Below are positions 25,064 to 34,857 of a DNA stretch of 64,000 nucleotides, piece by piece. Both the position numbers and the translations under genes were made by a program. The notes beneath the pieces are model-generated. The model ran no database searches. It worked only from the letters and a program-made list of their open reading frames with translations, and had not been told where the DNA came from. Numbering within the stretch: the first letter of the stretch is position 1; the number at the start of each line of letters is the position of its first letter. The stretch comes from Ruminococcus sp. Marseille-P6503 (GTDB taxonomy: Bacteria; Bacillota; Clostridia; Oscillospirales; Ruminococcaceae): contig NZ_UWPB01000002.1 in the NCBI RefSeq assembly GCF_900604945.1, forward strand, positions 1,178,001 through 1,242,000, written 5' to 3'.

Positions 25064-28000
25064 ATGTATCTTAAATCGCTTGTACTGCACGGCTTTAAGT
25101 CCTTTCCCGATAAGGTAAAGCTTGAATTTAATAAGGGCATTTCCGCTGTCGTAGGGCCTAACGGTTCGGGAAAATCCAACATCGGCGACGCGATGAGATG
25201 GGTAATGGGAGAGCAGTCCTCCAAGACCCTTCGCGGAGGAAGAATGGAGGACGTTATATTCAACGGCTCGAAATCACGTCCGAAAGCCGGATTTGCTCAG
25301 GTCACCCTTACTATTGACAATGAGGACAGGGCGCTGGAGGCTGATACCGATATTGTTTCGGTGTCCAGAAAACTGTACAGAAACGGCGACAGCGAGTATA
25401 TGATAAACGGCGCTCCCTCAAGGCTCAGGGATATAGTAGAGCTTTTTATGGATACCGGTCTTGGCAGAGACGGATATTCTATAATAGGACAGGGAAAAAT
25501 TGCGGATATCGTCAGCAGCAAGTCTACCGAGCGGCGTGAGATTTTTGAAGAGGCCGCGGGTATTTCAAAATTCAGGTATAAAAAGGAAGAGGCGGAGCGT
25601 AAGCTTTCCGCCGCGGAGGATAATATATCCCGTCTTAACGATATAATGAATGAGCTGGAGGACAGGATAGGTCCGCTTGAAAGGCAATGCGAAAAGGCAA
25701 AAAGGTTCCGCTTGCTGGACGATGAAAAGCGCAGACTGGAAATTTCGGTCTGGGTGCACAGGCTGGAGGAGCTGTCCGGTTCTGCAAAGGGCTACGATCA
25801 GAAGCTGGAAGCTCTGAACGTTCAGTATAATGCCGTTGCCCGGGAGCTTGAACAGCTTGAAGACAGCATAGAGGACGCGTTTGCAATGAGCGCCGGAAAG
25901 TCAGCCGAGGTCGATGAGCTGAGGGACAGGATACATCAGACGGAGCTTGAAAATTCACAGGCAGGCGCGAAAATCGCGGTGCTTGAAAACGATATAGAGC
26001 ATCTGAACGAGTCGGTAAGGCAGGCGGAGGAGCAGATAGAGCAGTCAAGAAGCTCCGAATATTTTCTTACCGCCGAGCTTGAAAAGCGTGAAAACGATCT
26101 GAAAGAAACGGCAGTACGGAAAGAAAGGCTTGAAAATGAAATCAGCAGCGCCGAGGAAAAGCTTTCGGGTCTGCAATCACGCTCCGAGGAGTTTGACAGG
26201 GAGCTTTCAGACTCAAACAGCGAGCTTAATCTGCTGTATCTGAAAAAATCAGAGCTGAGCTTTAAACTGGAAAACGCAAAGAATAATCTGTCTGAAACGC
26301 AGGAAAGCATAAACGCCGCCGCCGCAGAAATGTCGGAGGCGGAGAGCAAGGCGAAATTTACCGCTTCGGAGCTTGAAAATTTAAGGAAATCAAGGAACAA
26401 GACGGCGGAACTGAAAGGTGAGAATGAAAATAAGCTGTCCGGCTTTTCAAAGCTGTTGGAAAGCAAAACGGAAAAGCTGAGAGCGGCGGAGGAAAAATTC
26501 TCGCAAAACGACATCGCGCTGAGAGAAATAGTACAAAAGCTTGGACTGCTGCGCGATCTTGAAAATTCGATGGAGGGCTTTGCCTACAGCGTGAAGCATA
26601 TCCTTCAGGCGTCAAAGCAGGGGCGAATTTCAGGAGTCTGCGGCTCGGTAGCCCAGCTTATCAGCGTAAAGCCGGAATATTCCGTAGCGCTGGAAACTGC
26701 TCTGGGAGGAGCGCTACAGAATATAGTAGTTGAAAATGAGGACGCCGCAAAGAGAGGAATAAGGCTGTTAAAGGAATCAAGAGCCGGAAGGGCAACCTTT
26801 CTGCCGCTGACTTCGGTAAAGGGACAGCGGCTTGCGCCGCCTCCCGAAAACGAGGAGGGCTTTGTGGCGCTTGCCTGCGATCTGGCGGAGTTTGATCAGC
26901 GGTACGCGGGAGTTATCAACAGTCTTCTCGGCAGAGTATGCGTAGCGGAGAATATAGACCTTGCCGCGGTTATCGCGAAGAAGCACGGCTATAAATTCCG
27001 TATAGTCACGCTGGACGGACAGATCATAAACTCCGGCGGTTCCTTTACGGGAGGAAGCGTTTCTAAAAATACCGGAATACTTACCCGTAAAAATGAAATA
27101 AGCGCTCTGGAAAAACAGCGTGAAAAGGCTCAGTCGGAAAACGACAGACTTAAGCTGGAAAGGGAAAGGCTTTCCCAGGAAACCGCAAAGCTTAACGCCG
27201 ATATAGACGGCGTTAAGGAGCGGCTTGAAGCTATCTCAAAGGATGAGCTTCGCCTTGATATGGAAATAAAAAGAGTGCTGGAGTATTCGGCGCAGTATGA
27301 GGAAAGGCTTGAAAACGCGGCAGGCAATATAGAGGCGCTTCGCGGCAGGCTTGCGGTATCTCAGAAGGAAATAGACGAGGCTAACGCTCAGTTTTCCGAT
27401 ACCGACAAGCGGATATTTGACGGAGAGCGGAAGCTTGCGTTGTCGCAGAGCAGGATAGACAGCCTCAAAGCTGAAAGGGAACAGCTTGTTTCACAGCTTT
27501 CGGAGCTTAAAATGAAAGACGTTGAGCTCGGCAAGGATCAGGAGGCGTGCAGACTGTCCATTGAAAGACTTAAGACAAGCCTTGAAACTAACAGCGGCGA
27601 CGGCGGCAGACTTCAGGAGAAGATACTCGGGTTTAAGCGTTCGATAGCCGGAAAGCGCTCCGAGATAGAAGCGGTAAAAGCGGCGATAGACGGTTCCGGC
27701 GACGTGATAGCGGAGATAAGCCTCAGTATAGAAAAGGCGCAGAGGGAGCATAATGAGTATGATCTGAAAGCAAACAAGCTCAGAAGCGAGCAGAAGATAA
27801 AAATGGAAGAAAAGGAAACTCTGTCGAACGAGGTCAACAGGGTTTCCGAGAGGAAAGCGTCATGCACTGCTGATTTCGACAAGCTCGTTTCCCAGCTGTG
27901 GGACGAATACGAGCTTACCAGAACCGAGGCTGAGGAGCAGTCGGAAAGGCTGGAGGACGTCTTTGAAGCCAATAAAAGGCTTTCGGAGCTGAGAAATAAA

Positions 28001-28627
28001 ATAAAAAATCTCGGCAGCGTTAATCTGGGAGCCATAGAGGAATACGCCGAGGTTTCCCAGCGCTATGAGTTTATGAAGCGGCAGCTTGACGACGTCAATA
28101 CCTCCAAGCTGGAGCTGGAGGAGCTTATTGACAGTCTGACGGAAAATATGAAGTCGATGTTTTCCGAAACGTTTGAAAAGATAAACCGTAACTTCAAGGT
28201 GATTTTTACAGAGCTGTTCGGCGGCGGCTCGGCGGAGCTTTCTCTTACCGATTCGGAAAATGTTCTTGAATGCGGAATAGACATCAGGGTAGAGCCTCCC
28301 GGAAAGCTTATCAAGAATCTTTCGCTGCTTTCCGGCGGAGAGCAGGCCTTTGTTGCGATATGCATTTATTTTTCTATTCTCAAAATAAGTCCGTCGCCGT
28401 TCTGCCTGCTTGATGAAATCGAGGCGGCTCTGGACGATGTAAACGTAACGAAATATGCGCAGTATCTTCACAGGTTTACCGATACCACTCAGTTTATTGC
28501 CATTACGCACCGGCGGGGCACGATGGAAGAGGCGGATGTTCTTTACGGAGTTACGATGCAGGAGGACGGAATATCCAAGCTGCTGAAAATGAGCATGGCG
28601 GATACCGAAAAAATGAAGCTTCAGTAG
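25064..28627 (+). CDS. smc: Chromosome segregation protein SMC
   Basis: 1187 residues, full length. Head: Walker A GPNGSGKSN at residues ~32-40 and a C-terminal LSGGEQAFVA signature with Walker B PFCLLDEIEAALDD. Long coiled coils rich in Glu/Lys/Arg flank the hinge at ~510-670 (GRISGVCGSVAQLI ... GGSFTGGS). With ScpA/ScpB it forms the bacterial condensin that organises replicated chromosomes. It starts 2 bases after the radical SAM gene and leads into ftsY. Confidence 0.98.
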   Translation: MYLKSLVLHGFKSFPDKVKLEFNKGISAVVGPNGSGKSNIGDAMRWVMGEQSSKTLRGGRMEDVIFNGSKSRPKAGFAQVTLTIDNEDRALEADTDIVSVSRKLYRNGDSEYMINGAPSRLRDIVELFMDTGLGRDGYSIIGQGKIADIVSSKSTERREIFEEAAGISKFRYKKEEAERKLSAAEDNISRLNDIMNELEDRIGPLERQCEKAKRFRLLDDEKRRLEISVWVHRLEELSGSAKGYDQKLEALNVQYNAVARELEQLEDSIEDAFAMSAGKSAEVDELRDRIHQTELENSQAGAKIAVLENDIEHLNESVRQAEEQIEQSRSSEYFLTAELEKRENDLKETAVRKERLENEISSAEEKLSGLQSRSEEFDRELSDSNSELNLLYLKKSELSFKLENAKNNLSETQESINAAAAEMSEAESKAKFTASELENLRKSRNKTAELKGENENKLSGFSKLLESKTEKLRAAEEKFSQNDIALREIVQKLGLLRDLENSMEGFAYSVKHILQASKQGRISGVCGSVAQLISVKPEYSVALETALGGALQNIVVENEDAAKRGIRLLKESRAGRATFLPLTSVKGQRLAPPPENEEGFVALACDLAEFDQRYAGVINSLLGRVCVAENIDLAAVIAKKHGYKFRIVTLDGQIINSGGSFTGGSVSKNTGILTRKNEISALEKQREKAQSENDRLKLERERLSQETAKLNADIDGVKERLEAISKDELRLDMEIKRVLEYSAQYEERLENAAGNIEALRGRLAVSQKEIDEANAQFSDTDKRIFDGERKLALSQSRIDSLKAEREQLVSQLSELKMKDVELGKDQEACRLSIERLKTSLETNSGDGGRLQEKILGFKRSIAGKRSEIEAVKAAIDGSGDVIAEISLSIEKAQREHNEYDLKANKLRSEQKIKMEEKETLSNEVNRVSERKASCTADFDKLVSQLWDEYELTRTEAEEQSERLEDVFEANKRLSELRNKIKNLGSVNLGAIEEYAEVSQRYEFMKRQLDDVNTSKLELEELIDSLTENMKSMFSETFEKINRNFKVIFTELFGGGSAELSLTDSENVLECGIDIRVEPPGKLIKNLSLLSGGEQAFVAICIYFSILKISPSPFCLLDEIEAALDDVNVTKYAQYLHRFTDTTQFIAITHRRGTMEEADVLYGVTMQEDGISKLLKMSMADTEKMKLQ

Positions 28628-28641
28628 TCAGGAGAGATGTT

Positions 28642-29547
28642 ATGGGTTTTTTTGAAAAGCTTAAAGCGGGACTGAAAAAGACAAAGGACTCAATGATGAG
28701 CAGGATCGAGGGTCTGCTTAATTCGTTCACCAAAATCGACGAGGATTTGTTTGAGGAGCTTGAGGAAACGCTTATCATGTGCGATATAGGCGTGACGACC
28801 TCGATGAAGATATGCGGTGAGCTCAGGGAACGCGTGAAAAGTCAGGGCGTAAAGGATCCTGCTTTGATAATGGATATGCTTAAAGAGGTTATCGCCGAAA
28901 TGCTGGGCGAGGATACGCCTCTTGATATGTCAACGGCGCCTTCGGTTATTCTTGTTATAGGAGTAAACGGAGTGGGAAAGACCACCACGATAGGAAAGCT
29001 TGCCTATCAGCTTAAAAACGAGGGTAAAAAGGTTCTGGTCGCGGCGGCGGATACTTTCAGAGCGGCGGCGATCGATCAGCTAGAGGTCTGGACCGAGCGC
29101 GCCGGAGTGGATATAATCAAGCATAACGAGGGCTCTGACCCGGCGGCGGTGGTATTTGACGCTCTGACGGCGGCAAAGGCAAGAAATACCGATGTTGTTA
29201 TCTGCGATACGGCGGGGCGGCTTCACAATAAGAAAAATCTTATGGATGAGCTCCGCAAAATATCAAGGATAGTCCATCAGCAGGCTGAGGGGTGCGCGCT
29301 TGAGGTTTTGCTCGCGCTGGACGCGACTACCGGTCAGAACGCGGTTAATCAAGCCAAGCAGTTCAACGAGGCTGCCGATATAACGGGAATCATTCTGACA
29401 AAGCTTGACGGAACCGCTAAGGGCGGAATAATAATAAGCATTGCCGACGATTTGAAGGTGCCTGTAAAGCTTGTTACCGTCGGCGAAAAGATTGACGATA
29501 TTCAGCCGTTTTCGGCAAAGGATTTTGTCAGCGCGCTGTTTGAATAG
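28642..29547 (+). CDS. ftsY: Signal recognition particle receptor FtsY
   Basis: 301 residues comprising only the NG domain; the acidic A domain of enterobacterial FtsY is absent, as usual in Firmicutes. GTPase motifs: [41 protein letters not shown]. It docks SRP-ribosome complexes at the membrane. Strong AGGAGAG precedes the start; it is cotranscribed with smc. Confidence 0.97.
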   Translation: MGFFEKLKAGLKKTKDSMMSRIEGLLNSFTKIDEDLFEELEETLIMCDIGVTTSMKICGELRERVKSQGVKDPALIMDMLKEVIAEMLGEDTPLDMSTAPSVILVIGVNGVGKTTTIGKLAYQLKNEGKKVLVAAADTFRAAAIDQLEVWTERAGVDIIKHNEGSDPAAVVFDALTAAKARNTDVVICDTAGRLHNKKNLMDELRKISRIVHQQAEGCALEVLLALDATTGQNAVNQAKQFNEAADITGIILTKLDGTAKGGIIISIADDLKVPVKLVTVGEKIDDIQPFSAKDFVSALFE

Positions 29548-29565
29548 CACAGTTATCTAAAAATT

Positions 29566-29612
29566 AAGCGGCGGATACGGCTCAGCCGTTTTGGGGATCC
29601 GCCGGCTTTAAT
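29566..29612 (+). terminator. Hairpin after ftsY, probable terminator
   Basis: GGCGGAT (29570-29576) pairs with ATCCGCC (29597-29603), with an inner ACGGC/GCCGT hairpin; a short CTTTAATTA tail follows. The T-run is weak. Confidence 0.5.
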
Positions 29613-29654
29613 TAGTTTACTGCAATTGCAGCAAAATGGATTCAGGGGGTAATT

Positions 29655-30170
29655 ATGATGGATAAGGTATTGTTTGTGGTTGATATGCAGGAAATCTATG
29701 TCGGGCGCGGACGCAGCAAGGAAAAGTACTCGTACAGAGACGATACGCTTTTTGACGAGATCAACAAGCGTATCTCAGAATATAAGGCTGAAGAGGTTTT
29801 TTATATCAAAAGTATTGGAAAAGGTCTGGGCTCGATCGTAGGCTCAATGCCCAAGGAGGGCACCCATGAAGCTAAGCTTGCCGAAAAGCTTAAAATAGTG
29901 GGAAGCGGCAATATTTTTGAAAAGAGCAAGCCCGACGCGTTTTCAAACGACGCTCTTGCCGATCTGATGAGGGCAAGGAACGTCAAGGAGATCGAGCTTG
30001 TAGGCGTAGACGGAGGAGTTTCGGTGGGAGCAACCGCGGTAAGCGCGATAGAGAATCTGGATCTAAGGGTTATTTACAATGAAAACTGCATAGGAACTAT
30101 TAACGGCAATAAGGCTATGAAATACCGGGAAAAAATGAGAAAGTCAAGGGTGACTTTTCTTCACTATTGA
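29655..30170 (+). CDS. Isochorismatase-like protein lacking the catalytic cysteine
   Basis: 171 residues with the isochorismatase/cysteine hydrolase fold: catalytic-type Asp in LFVVDMQ (D10) and Lys in EKSKPDAF (K90). The nucleophile block, normally ending V-C-V-x-A-T-A, reads VGVDGGVSVGATAVSA, so Ser123 replaces Cys. Canonical amidase activity (nicotinamidase, ureidoacrylate hydrolase and similar) is therefore unlikely unless serine serves; true isochorismatases also lack the Cys. It could be a ligand-binding or repurposed protein. GGGGGT precedes the ATG; it stands alone between ftsY and the XTP pyrophosphatase. Confidence 0.75.
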   Translation: MMDKVLFVVDMQEIYVGRGRSKEKYSYRDDTLFDEINKRISEYKAEEVFYIKSIGKGLGSIVGSMPKEGTHEAKLAEKLKIVGSGNIFEKSKPDAFSNDALADLMRARNVKEIELVGVDGGVSVGATAVSAIENLDLRVIYNENCIGTINGNKAMKYREKMRKSRVTFLHY

Positions 30171-30245
30171 TTACATATCAGATCTGACGGACAACATCGG
30201 GTAAGCCGTATGCCGCCGTTCAGGTCTGCTGAAAGGACTTGAAGA

Positions 30246-30827
30246 ATGAAGCTTATCATTGCCAGCAATAACAAAGGAAAAATACGCGAATACAAAGAGC
30301 TGCTTGAGCCTCTCGGATATGAGGCGGTTTCTCAGAGTGAAGCGGGAATAAATACAGAGGCTGAGGAAACCGGAGAAACCTTTGCGGAAAATGCAGCTAT
30401 AAAGGCAAGAGCTATCTATAAGCTGAAAAAATGCGCGGTTCTTGCCGACGACAGCGGTCTGTCCGTAGACGCTCTGGGAGGCGAGCCCGGCGTTTACTCC
30501 GCAAGATACGGCGGTCTTTCGTCTGACGGGGAAAGGTGCGGGCTTATACTTGAAAAACTTAAGGGCGTAAGCGAAGAAAAAAGGGGAGCAAGCTTTATCT
30601 GTGCGATACACTTTATCAGACCGGACGGAAGGGAAATATCAGTCGAGGGACGGTGCGAGGGCAGAATAGGCTACAGTCCTTTGGGAGAAAACGGCTTCGG
30701 CTACGATCCGATTTTTATGTACGGTGAAAAAAGCTTCGCTCAGGCTGACGCGGAGTTTAAAAATTCCGTATCGCACAGGGGAAAAGCGCTTGCGGAGCTG
30801 TTAAAGGCGCTTGAAGCTGAAAAATAA
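30246..30827 (+). CDS. rdgB: XTP/dITP diphosphatase (HAM1/RdgB family)
   Basis: 193 residues, typical length. SNNKGKIREYKELL at the N-terminus binds the triphosphate; LADDSGLSVDALGGEPGVYSAR and GFGYDPIF are family signatures, and SHRGKAL closes the protein. It removes non-canonical purine triphosphates (XTP, ITP, dITP) from the nucleotide pool. AAAGGACTTGAAGA precedes the ATG. Confidence 0.95.
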   Translation: MKLIIASNNKGKIREYKELLEPLGYEAVSQSEAGINTEAEETGETFAENAAIKARAIYKLKKCAVLADDSGLSVDALGGEPGVYSARYGGLSSDGERCGLILEKLKGVSEEKRGASFICAIHFIRPDGREISVEGRCEGRIGYSPLGENGFGYDPIFMYGEKSFAQADAEFKNSVSHRGKALAELLKALEAEK

Positions 30828-30962
30828 TACCTAAAATATTGAGGATCGGTCTTTACAGGCTTTGCGCGCGCATTGTGAATACAAAGCGTATGTCTGGCGG
30901 TATTTACCTGCGGCGTTCTGTAAGTCTTATAAGGACGGATCCTGAGGAAACGGAGGAAGTCC

Positions 30963-30980
30963 ATGCCTTATGCATGGTAA
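30963..30980 (+). CDS. Possible five-codon leader (MPYAW) before ahcY
   Basis: CGGAGGAAG (30951-30959) is spaced ideally for ATG 30963, which opens a frame of five codons closed by TAA at 30978-30980. This is out of frame with ahcY, whose ATGs at 30970 and 30985 are 13 and 28 bases from the site. Either a leader peptide or a fortuitous ATG. Confidence 0.35.
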   Translation: MPYAW

Positions 30981-32229
30981 TTTTATGAGCGAGATAAGAA
31001 ATGAAAATTTATGGGAAAGCGGACAGCGTAAAATACAGTGGGTCAAGCAGAATATGTCGCTGCTCAGAAGCGTTGAGGAGGAATTTTTGCAGACCAAGCC
31101 TTTTGAGGGACTGAAAATCGCGCTGTCGATCCATCTTGAAGCCAAGACCGCTTATCTGTGCAAGGTTCTGGCGGCAGGCGGCGCCCGGATGTATATAACG
31201 GGCAGCAATCCGCTTTCAACTCAGGACGACGTTGCGGCGGCGCTTGTTCACGACGGACTTAACGTTTTCGCATGGCACGGAGCTACCGATGAAGAATATC
31301 ATAGGCATATCACTCAGACGGTGAAAGCCGGGCCTAATATAATTATCGACGACGGCGGAGATCTTGTAAATCTTATTCATAACGAGTATCCTGAGCTTAT
31401 CTCAAACGTTATCGGAGGCTGTGAGGAAACTACCACCGGCATTATACGTCTTATCGCGATGAACAGGGCGGGTAAGCTGAAATTCCCTATGATGCTGGTC
31501 AATAACGCGAAGTGCAAATACCTGTTTGACAACCGCTACGGAACCGGACAGTCGGTGTGGGACGGAATAAACCGTACAACTAACCTGATAGTGGCAGGCA
31601 AAAACGTTGTTGTCGCGGGCTACGGCTGGTGCGGCAAGGGCGTCGCGATGAGAGCGAAGGGGCTCGGCGCTTCTGTGATAATCACCGAGATAGACCCGAT
31701 AAAGGCAATGGAAGCCGTTATGGACGGCTTTAAGGTGATGAAAATGGAGGAAGCGGCTAAAATAGGCGATTTCTTTATTACGGTAACAGGCTGCAGGGAC
31801 GTTATAACCGAAAAGTCGTTTGTGAACATGAAGGACGGCGCGATCCTGTGCAACGCCGGACACTTCGACTGCGAGGTTGACGTGGCTGGTCTTAAAAAGC
31901 TTGCAGTTGAAACAAGGCTTGCAAGAAACAATATTGACGGTTATAGGCTTAAAAACGGAAACTGGCTCTATGTCATCGGCGAAGGCAGACTGGTGAATCT
32001 GGCGGCGGGCGACGGTCACCCGGCTGAAATAATGGATATGTCCTTTGCTATTCAGGCTCTTTCGGCGGCTTATCTTGTCAAAAACAGGGAAAAGCTTGAG
32101 AGCATGGTAAATTCAGTTCCCGAGGAGATAGACAGAGAGGTCGCGAACCGCAAGCTTAAGTTCTGGAATCTTGAGATAGACAGGCTGAGCGAGGAGCAGG
32201 AAAAATACCTGAACAGCTGGCAGGTTTAA
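30970..32229 (+). CDS. ahcY: Adenosylhomocysteinase
   Basis: 419 residues (414 if ATG 30985 is used). GLKIALSIHLEAKTAYL, DDGGDLVN, NNAKCKYLFDNRYGTGQS and the NAD-binding GYGWCGKGVAMRAKGLGA are diagnostic. It hydrolyses S-adenosylhomocysteine to adenosine and homocysteine, relieving product inhibition of methyltransferases. Presence of this one-step route and no Pfs/LuxS gene here fits many Clostridia. The true start is uncertain because of the leader ORF described separately. No SAH riboswitch was recognised in the 135-base gap upstream. Confidence 0.95.
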   Translation: MHGNFMSEIRNENLWESGQRKIQWVKQNMSLLRSVEEEFLQTKPFEGLKIALSIHLEAKTAYLCKVLAAGGARMYITGSNPLSTQDDVAAALVHDGLNVFAWHGATDEEYHRHITQTVKAGPNIIIDDGGDLVNLIHNEYPELISNVIGGCEETTTGIIRLIAMNRAGKLKFPMMLVNNAKCKYLFDNRYGTGQSVWDGINRTTNLIVAGKNVVVAGYGWCGKGVAMRAKGLGASVIITEIDPIKAMEAVMDGFKVMKMEEAAKIGDFFITVTGCRDVITEKSFVNMKDGAILCNAGHFDCEVDVAGLKKLAVETRLARNNIDGYRLKNGNWLYVIGEGRLVNLAAGDGHPAEIMDMSFAIQALSAAYLVKNREKLESMVNSVPEEIDREVANRKLKFWNLEIDRLSEEQEKYLNSWQV

Positions 32230-32300
32230 AGAAATAACGGCACAAACAGGCATTATCCAGAAAATCGCTTCTTTAGCGGGGCAGGTCCGCATATATATTA

Positions 32301-32335
32301 TTCCGGAACGGAGTTTAAAGAATAATGTTCCGGAA
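32301..32335. promoter_or_regulatory. Paired TTCCGGAA palindromes upstream of the M50 peptidase
   Basis: Each TTCCGGAA (32301-32308 and 32328-32335) is itself a palindrome; together they also form a 9-pair hairpin (TTCCGGAAC/GTTCCGGAA). They may be operator half-sites or an RNA hairpin 28 bases before the start codon. Confidence 0.35.
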
Positions 32336-32362
32336 ACGGAGGAGCTGCCGCGCTGAGCGGTT

Positions 32363-32944
32363 ATGGTTATGCTTGAATTATCGATCGGCAGGATAAAGGT
32401 TTTACTTTCATTTACTTTTTTTGCGGTCGTGGCGGCGGTTACGCTGTGGAACGGCTCATGGGGTTTTAAGATAATAACGGCGCTTATCTGCTGTATCCTT
32501 CATGAGCTGGGGCATATTTCGGCAATGTGTATGTTCGGGATTCCTCCCGAGCGGGTGCTTTTTTACGCCGGCGGGATAAAATTATCACCCCGGAAAGGCA
32601 GACTGGTTTCAAAAAAACAGGATATGATAATTCTCCTTGCCGGGTGTTCTGTCAATCTTTTTATAGCGCTGCTGTGGCGGATATTTTCCGGCGGGCTTAA
32701 TTACTTTGCCTGCGCCAATTTGTTTCTGGGTATATTCAATCTTATGCCTGTAAAATATTTTGACGGAGGGCGTATTCTTTCGCTTGCTTTGAACGAAAGC
32801 CGGATATGTGATTTTATCAGGGGCTTTTTTCTGCTTTTTTTCATGTCGGTAATGATAAAAATGCTTTTGTCCGGCAATGTAAGCATATCGCTGCTGGTTA
32901 CGTTCGGATATATGGCGTTTGCGGAGTTTTTCGGCGGTAAGTAA
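32363..32944 (+). CDS. M50-family intramembrane metalloprotease, SpoIVFB-like
   Basis: 193 residues, four to five membrane helices. Zinc motif HELGH within helix 2 (CCILHELGHISAM) and the second metal ligand in NLMPVKYFDGGR are intact. This is the minimal site-2 protease seen in SpoIVFB, which cleaves pro-sigma-K in the mother cell. No spoIVFA gene precedes it, so it may act alone or with a distant regulator. The following radical SAM/DUF2344 genes are common neighbours in Firmicutes. ATG 32363 or 32369 are both possible; the ribosome binding site is weak. Confidence 0.82.
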   Translation: MVMLELSIGRIKVLLSFTFFAVVAAVTLWNGSWGFKIITALICCILHELGHISAMCMFGIPPERVLFYAGGIKLSPRKGRLVSKKQDMIILLAGCSVNLFIALLWRIFSGGLNYFACANLFLGIFNLMPVKYFDGGRILSLALNESRICDFIRGFFLLFFMSVMIKMLLSGNVSISLLVTFGYMAFAEFFGGK

Positions 32945-33009
32945 CAAATGCGGAACAGAAGCGGATTCAGGTACTGAGCCTGATGCAAGTAGAAATCGGA
33001 GGTTTTCCT

Positions 33010-34857
33010 TTGGAAGAAATAAAATGCAAAATAGAACAGCTTCTGCTTAAAACCCAGAAGCCCGCGAGATACATAGGCGGAGAGCATGGCAGCGTCGTAA
33101 AGGATAAATCCAAGGTAGACGTAAGGTTTGCTTTCTGTTTTCCTGATATTTACGATGTCGGTATGTCGCATTTAGGAATGAAGATACTTTACGGTCTGAA
33201 AAATTCCGTGCCCAACTGGTGGTGCGAAAGAGTTTTTATGCCGGATAAGGACTTTGAGGCGCATATGCGTGAAAATTCAATTCCCCTGTACGCTCTTGAA
33301 AGCCTTGATCCGCTGACGGAGTTTGATTTTATCGGCTTTACTCTTCAGTACGAGCTTTCCTATACAAATGTACTTGCTATGCTTGAGCTCGCGGGGCTTC
33401 CGGTTTATGCCAAGGACAGAAAATCGCTGACGCCCATAATCGTCGGCGGAGGTCCGTGCGTATGCAACCCCGAGCCTATGGCCGATTTTTTTGATCTTTT
33501 CATTATCGGAGAAGGCGAGGAGGTCAATCTTGAGCTGCTCAGGTTGTATGAAAAAATGAAGCCGCTTGCTCCGTCCAAGGAGGAGTTTCTCAGAGAGGCG
33601 GCGAAAATCGAGGGAATATATGTCCCGTCGTTTTACGACGTTGAATACAACGGCGACGGAACTGTCAGGTCGGTGCTGCCGAATACGGCGCAGGCGCCTG
33701 CAAAGGTCAGGAAAAGGATCGTCAAGGATTTTGACAGTGTTTATTATCCCGACAGCTTTGTAGTGCCATTTACCGGCATCGTTCACGACAGAGCGGTCAT
33801 AGAGGTGCTCAGAGGCTGTATCAGAGGCTGCCGCTTCTGTCAGGCGGGCTTTATCTACCGTCCGTTCAGAGAAAAGAATATAGACACGATCACGGAAGAA
33901 ACCAGATGTCTGTGCGAGCAGACGGGCTACGAGGAGGTTTCGCTGTCCTCTCTTTCAACCAGCGATTATACCAAGATAAACGAGCTGCTTGAAAGGCTGT
34001 CTGATTATACCGACGAGGAAAAAATCAATCTTTCGCTTCCGTCGCTGAGGATAGATAATTTCAGCAAGGAGCTTATAGACAGGATAGCCGCCGTAAGAAA
34101 AAGCGGTCTGACCTTTGCTCCGGAGGCGGGAACTCAGCGTCTGAGAGATGTTATAAACAAGAATATTACTGAGGATGAAATAATGCGGACCTGCCGCCTT
34201 GCCTTTGACGAGGGCTATCAGACGGTAAAGCTGTATTTTATGCTGGGGCTTCCTGAGGAAACTATGGAGGACGTAGAGGGCATAGCCAAGCTGGCGCAGG
34301 ATATTGTTGATCTCTACTATGAAACTCCCAAGGAAAAGCGCGGAAAAAGTATTCAGGTTTCAGTTTCCGCCGCGACCTTTGTGCCTAAGCCCTTTACTCC
34401 CTTTGAATTTGAACCGCAGGCAGCTCCCGAGGAGATAGCGAAAAAGCAGAAGTATCTGCTGGACTGCATAAATTCAAAGAAGATCAAATGCAGCTATCAC
34501 CAGCAGAACGTATCAATACTTGAAGCGGTTCTGGCAAGAGGCGACAGACGGCTTTGCAGGGCGGTGTATACGGCGTGGAAAAAGGGCTGTACTCTTGACA
34601 GCTGGGACGAGCACTTCAGATTCGACCTGTGGCTCGAAGCGTTCAGCGAGTGCGGAGTTGACATCGGCTTTTACGCTAACCGCCGCCGTTCCTATGACGA
34701 AGTAATGCCCTGGTCTCACCTTGATTATCTTATTTCCAAGGAATTTCTGATAAGGGAAAACAAGAAGGCGCATAACGCTCAGACTACCCGAAACTGCAAG
34801 GAGGGCTGCTCCGGCTGCGGAGTAGGAAGGAACTGCGGAGGTGTTTACTGTGGCTAA
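33010..34857 (+). CDS. B12-binding-type radical SAM protein (TIGR03960 family)
   Basis: 615 residues from TTG 33010, chosen because GGAGG ends 7 bases upstream. The N-terminal ~220 residues resemble the cobalamin-binding-like domain of this family (RFAFCFPDIYDVGMSHLGMK, IVGGGPCVCNPEP). The radical SAM core has CIRGCRFCQAGFIYRPFREK, and a Cys-rich tail (CKEGCSGCGVGRNCG) may hold further metal. Members of this family are paired with DUF2344 proteins and located near ribosomal or RNase G genes; the substrate is not established. It overlaps the DUF2344 gene by 8 bases. Confidence 0.85.
   Translation: MEEIKCKIEQLLLKTQKPARYIGGEHGSVVKDKSKVDVRFAFCFPDIYDVGMSHLGMKILYGLKNSVPNWWCERVFMPDKDFEAHMRENSIPLYALESLDPLTEFDFIGFTLQYELSYTNVLAMLELAGLPVYAKDRKSLTPIIVGGGPCVCNPEPMADFFDLFIIGEGEEVNLELLRLYEKMKPLAPSKEEFLREAAKIEGIYVPSFYDVEYNGDGTVRSVLPNTAQAPAKVRKRIVKDFDSVYYPDSFVVPFTGIVHDRAVIEVLRGCIRGCRFCQAGFIYRPFREKNIDTITEETRCLCEQTGYEEVSLSSLSTSDYTKINELLERLSDYTDEEKINLSLPSLRIDNFSKELIDRIAAVRKSGLTFAPEAGTQRLRDVINKNITEDEIMRTCRLAFDEGYQTVKLYFMLGLPEETMEDVEGIAKLAQDIVDLYYETPKEKRGKSIQVSVSAATFVPKPFTPFEFEPQAAPEEIAKKQKYLLDCINSKKIKCSYHQQNVSILEAVLARGDRRLCRAVYTAWKKGCTLDSWDEHFRFDLWLEAFSECGVDIGFYANRRRSYDEVMPWSHLDYLISKEFLIRENKKAHNAQTTRNCKEGCSGCGVGRNCGGVYCG

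Noticed and set aside
30828-30962. Possible SAH or SAM riboswitch upstream of ahcY
   Set aside because: The gap is short and no recognisable pseudoknot or core motif was found.
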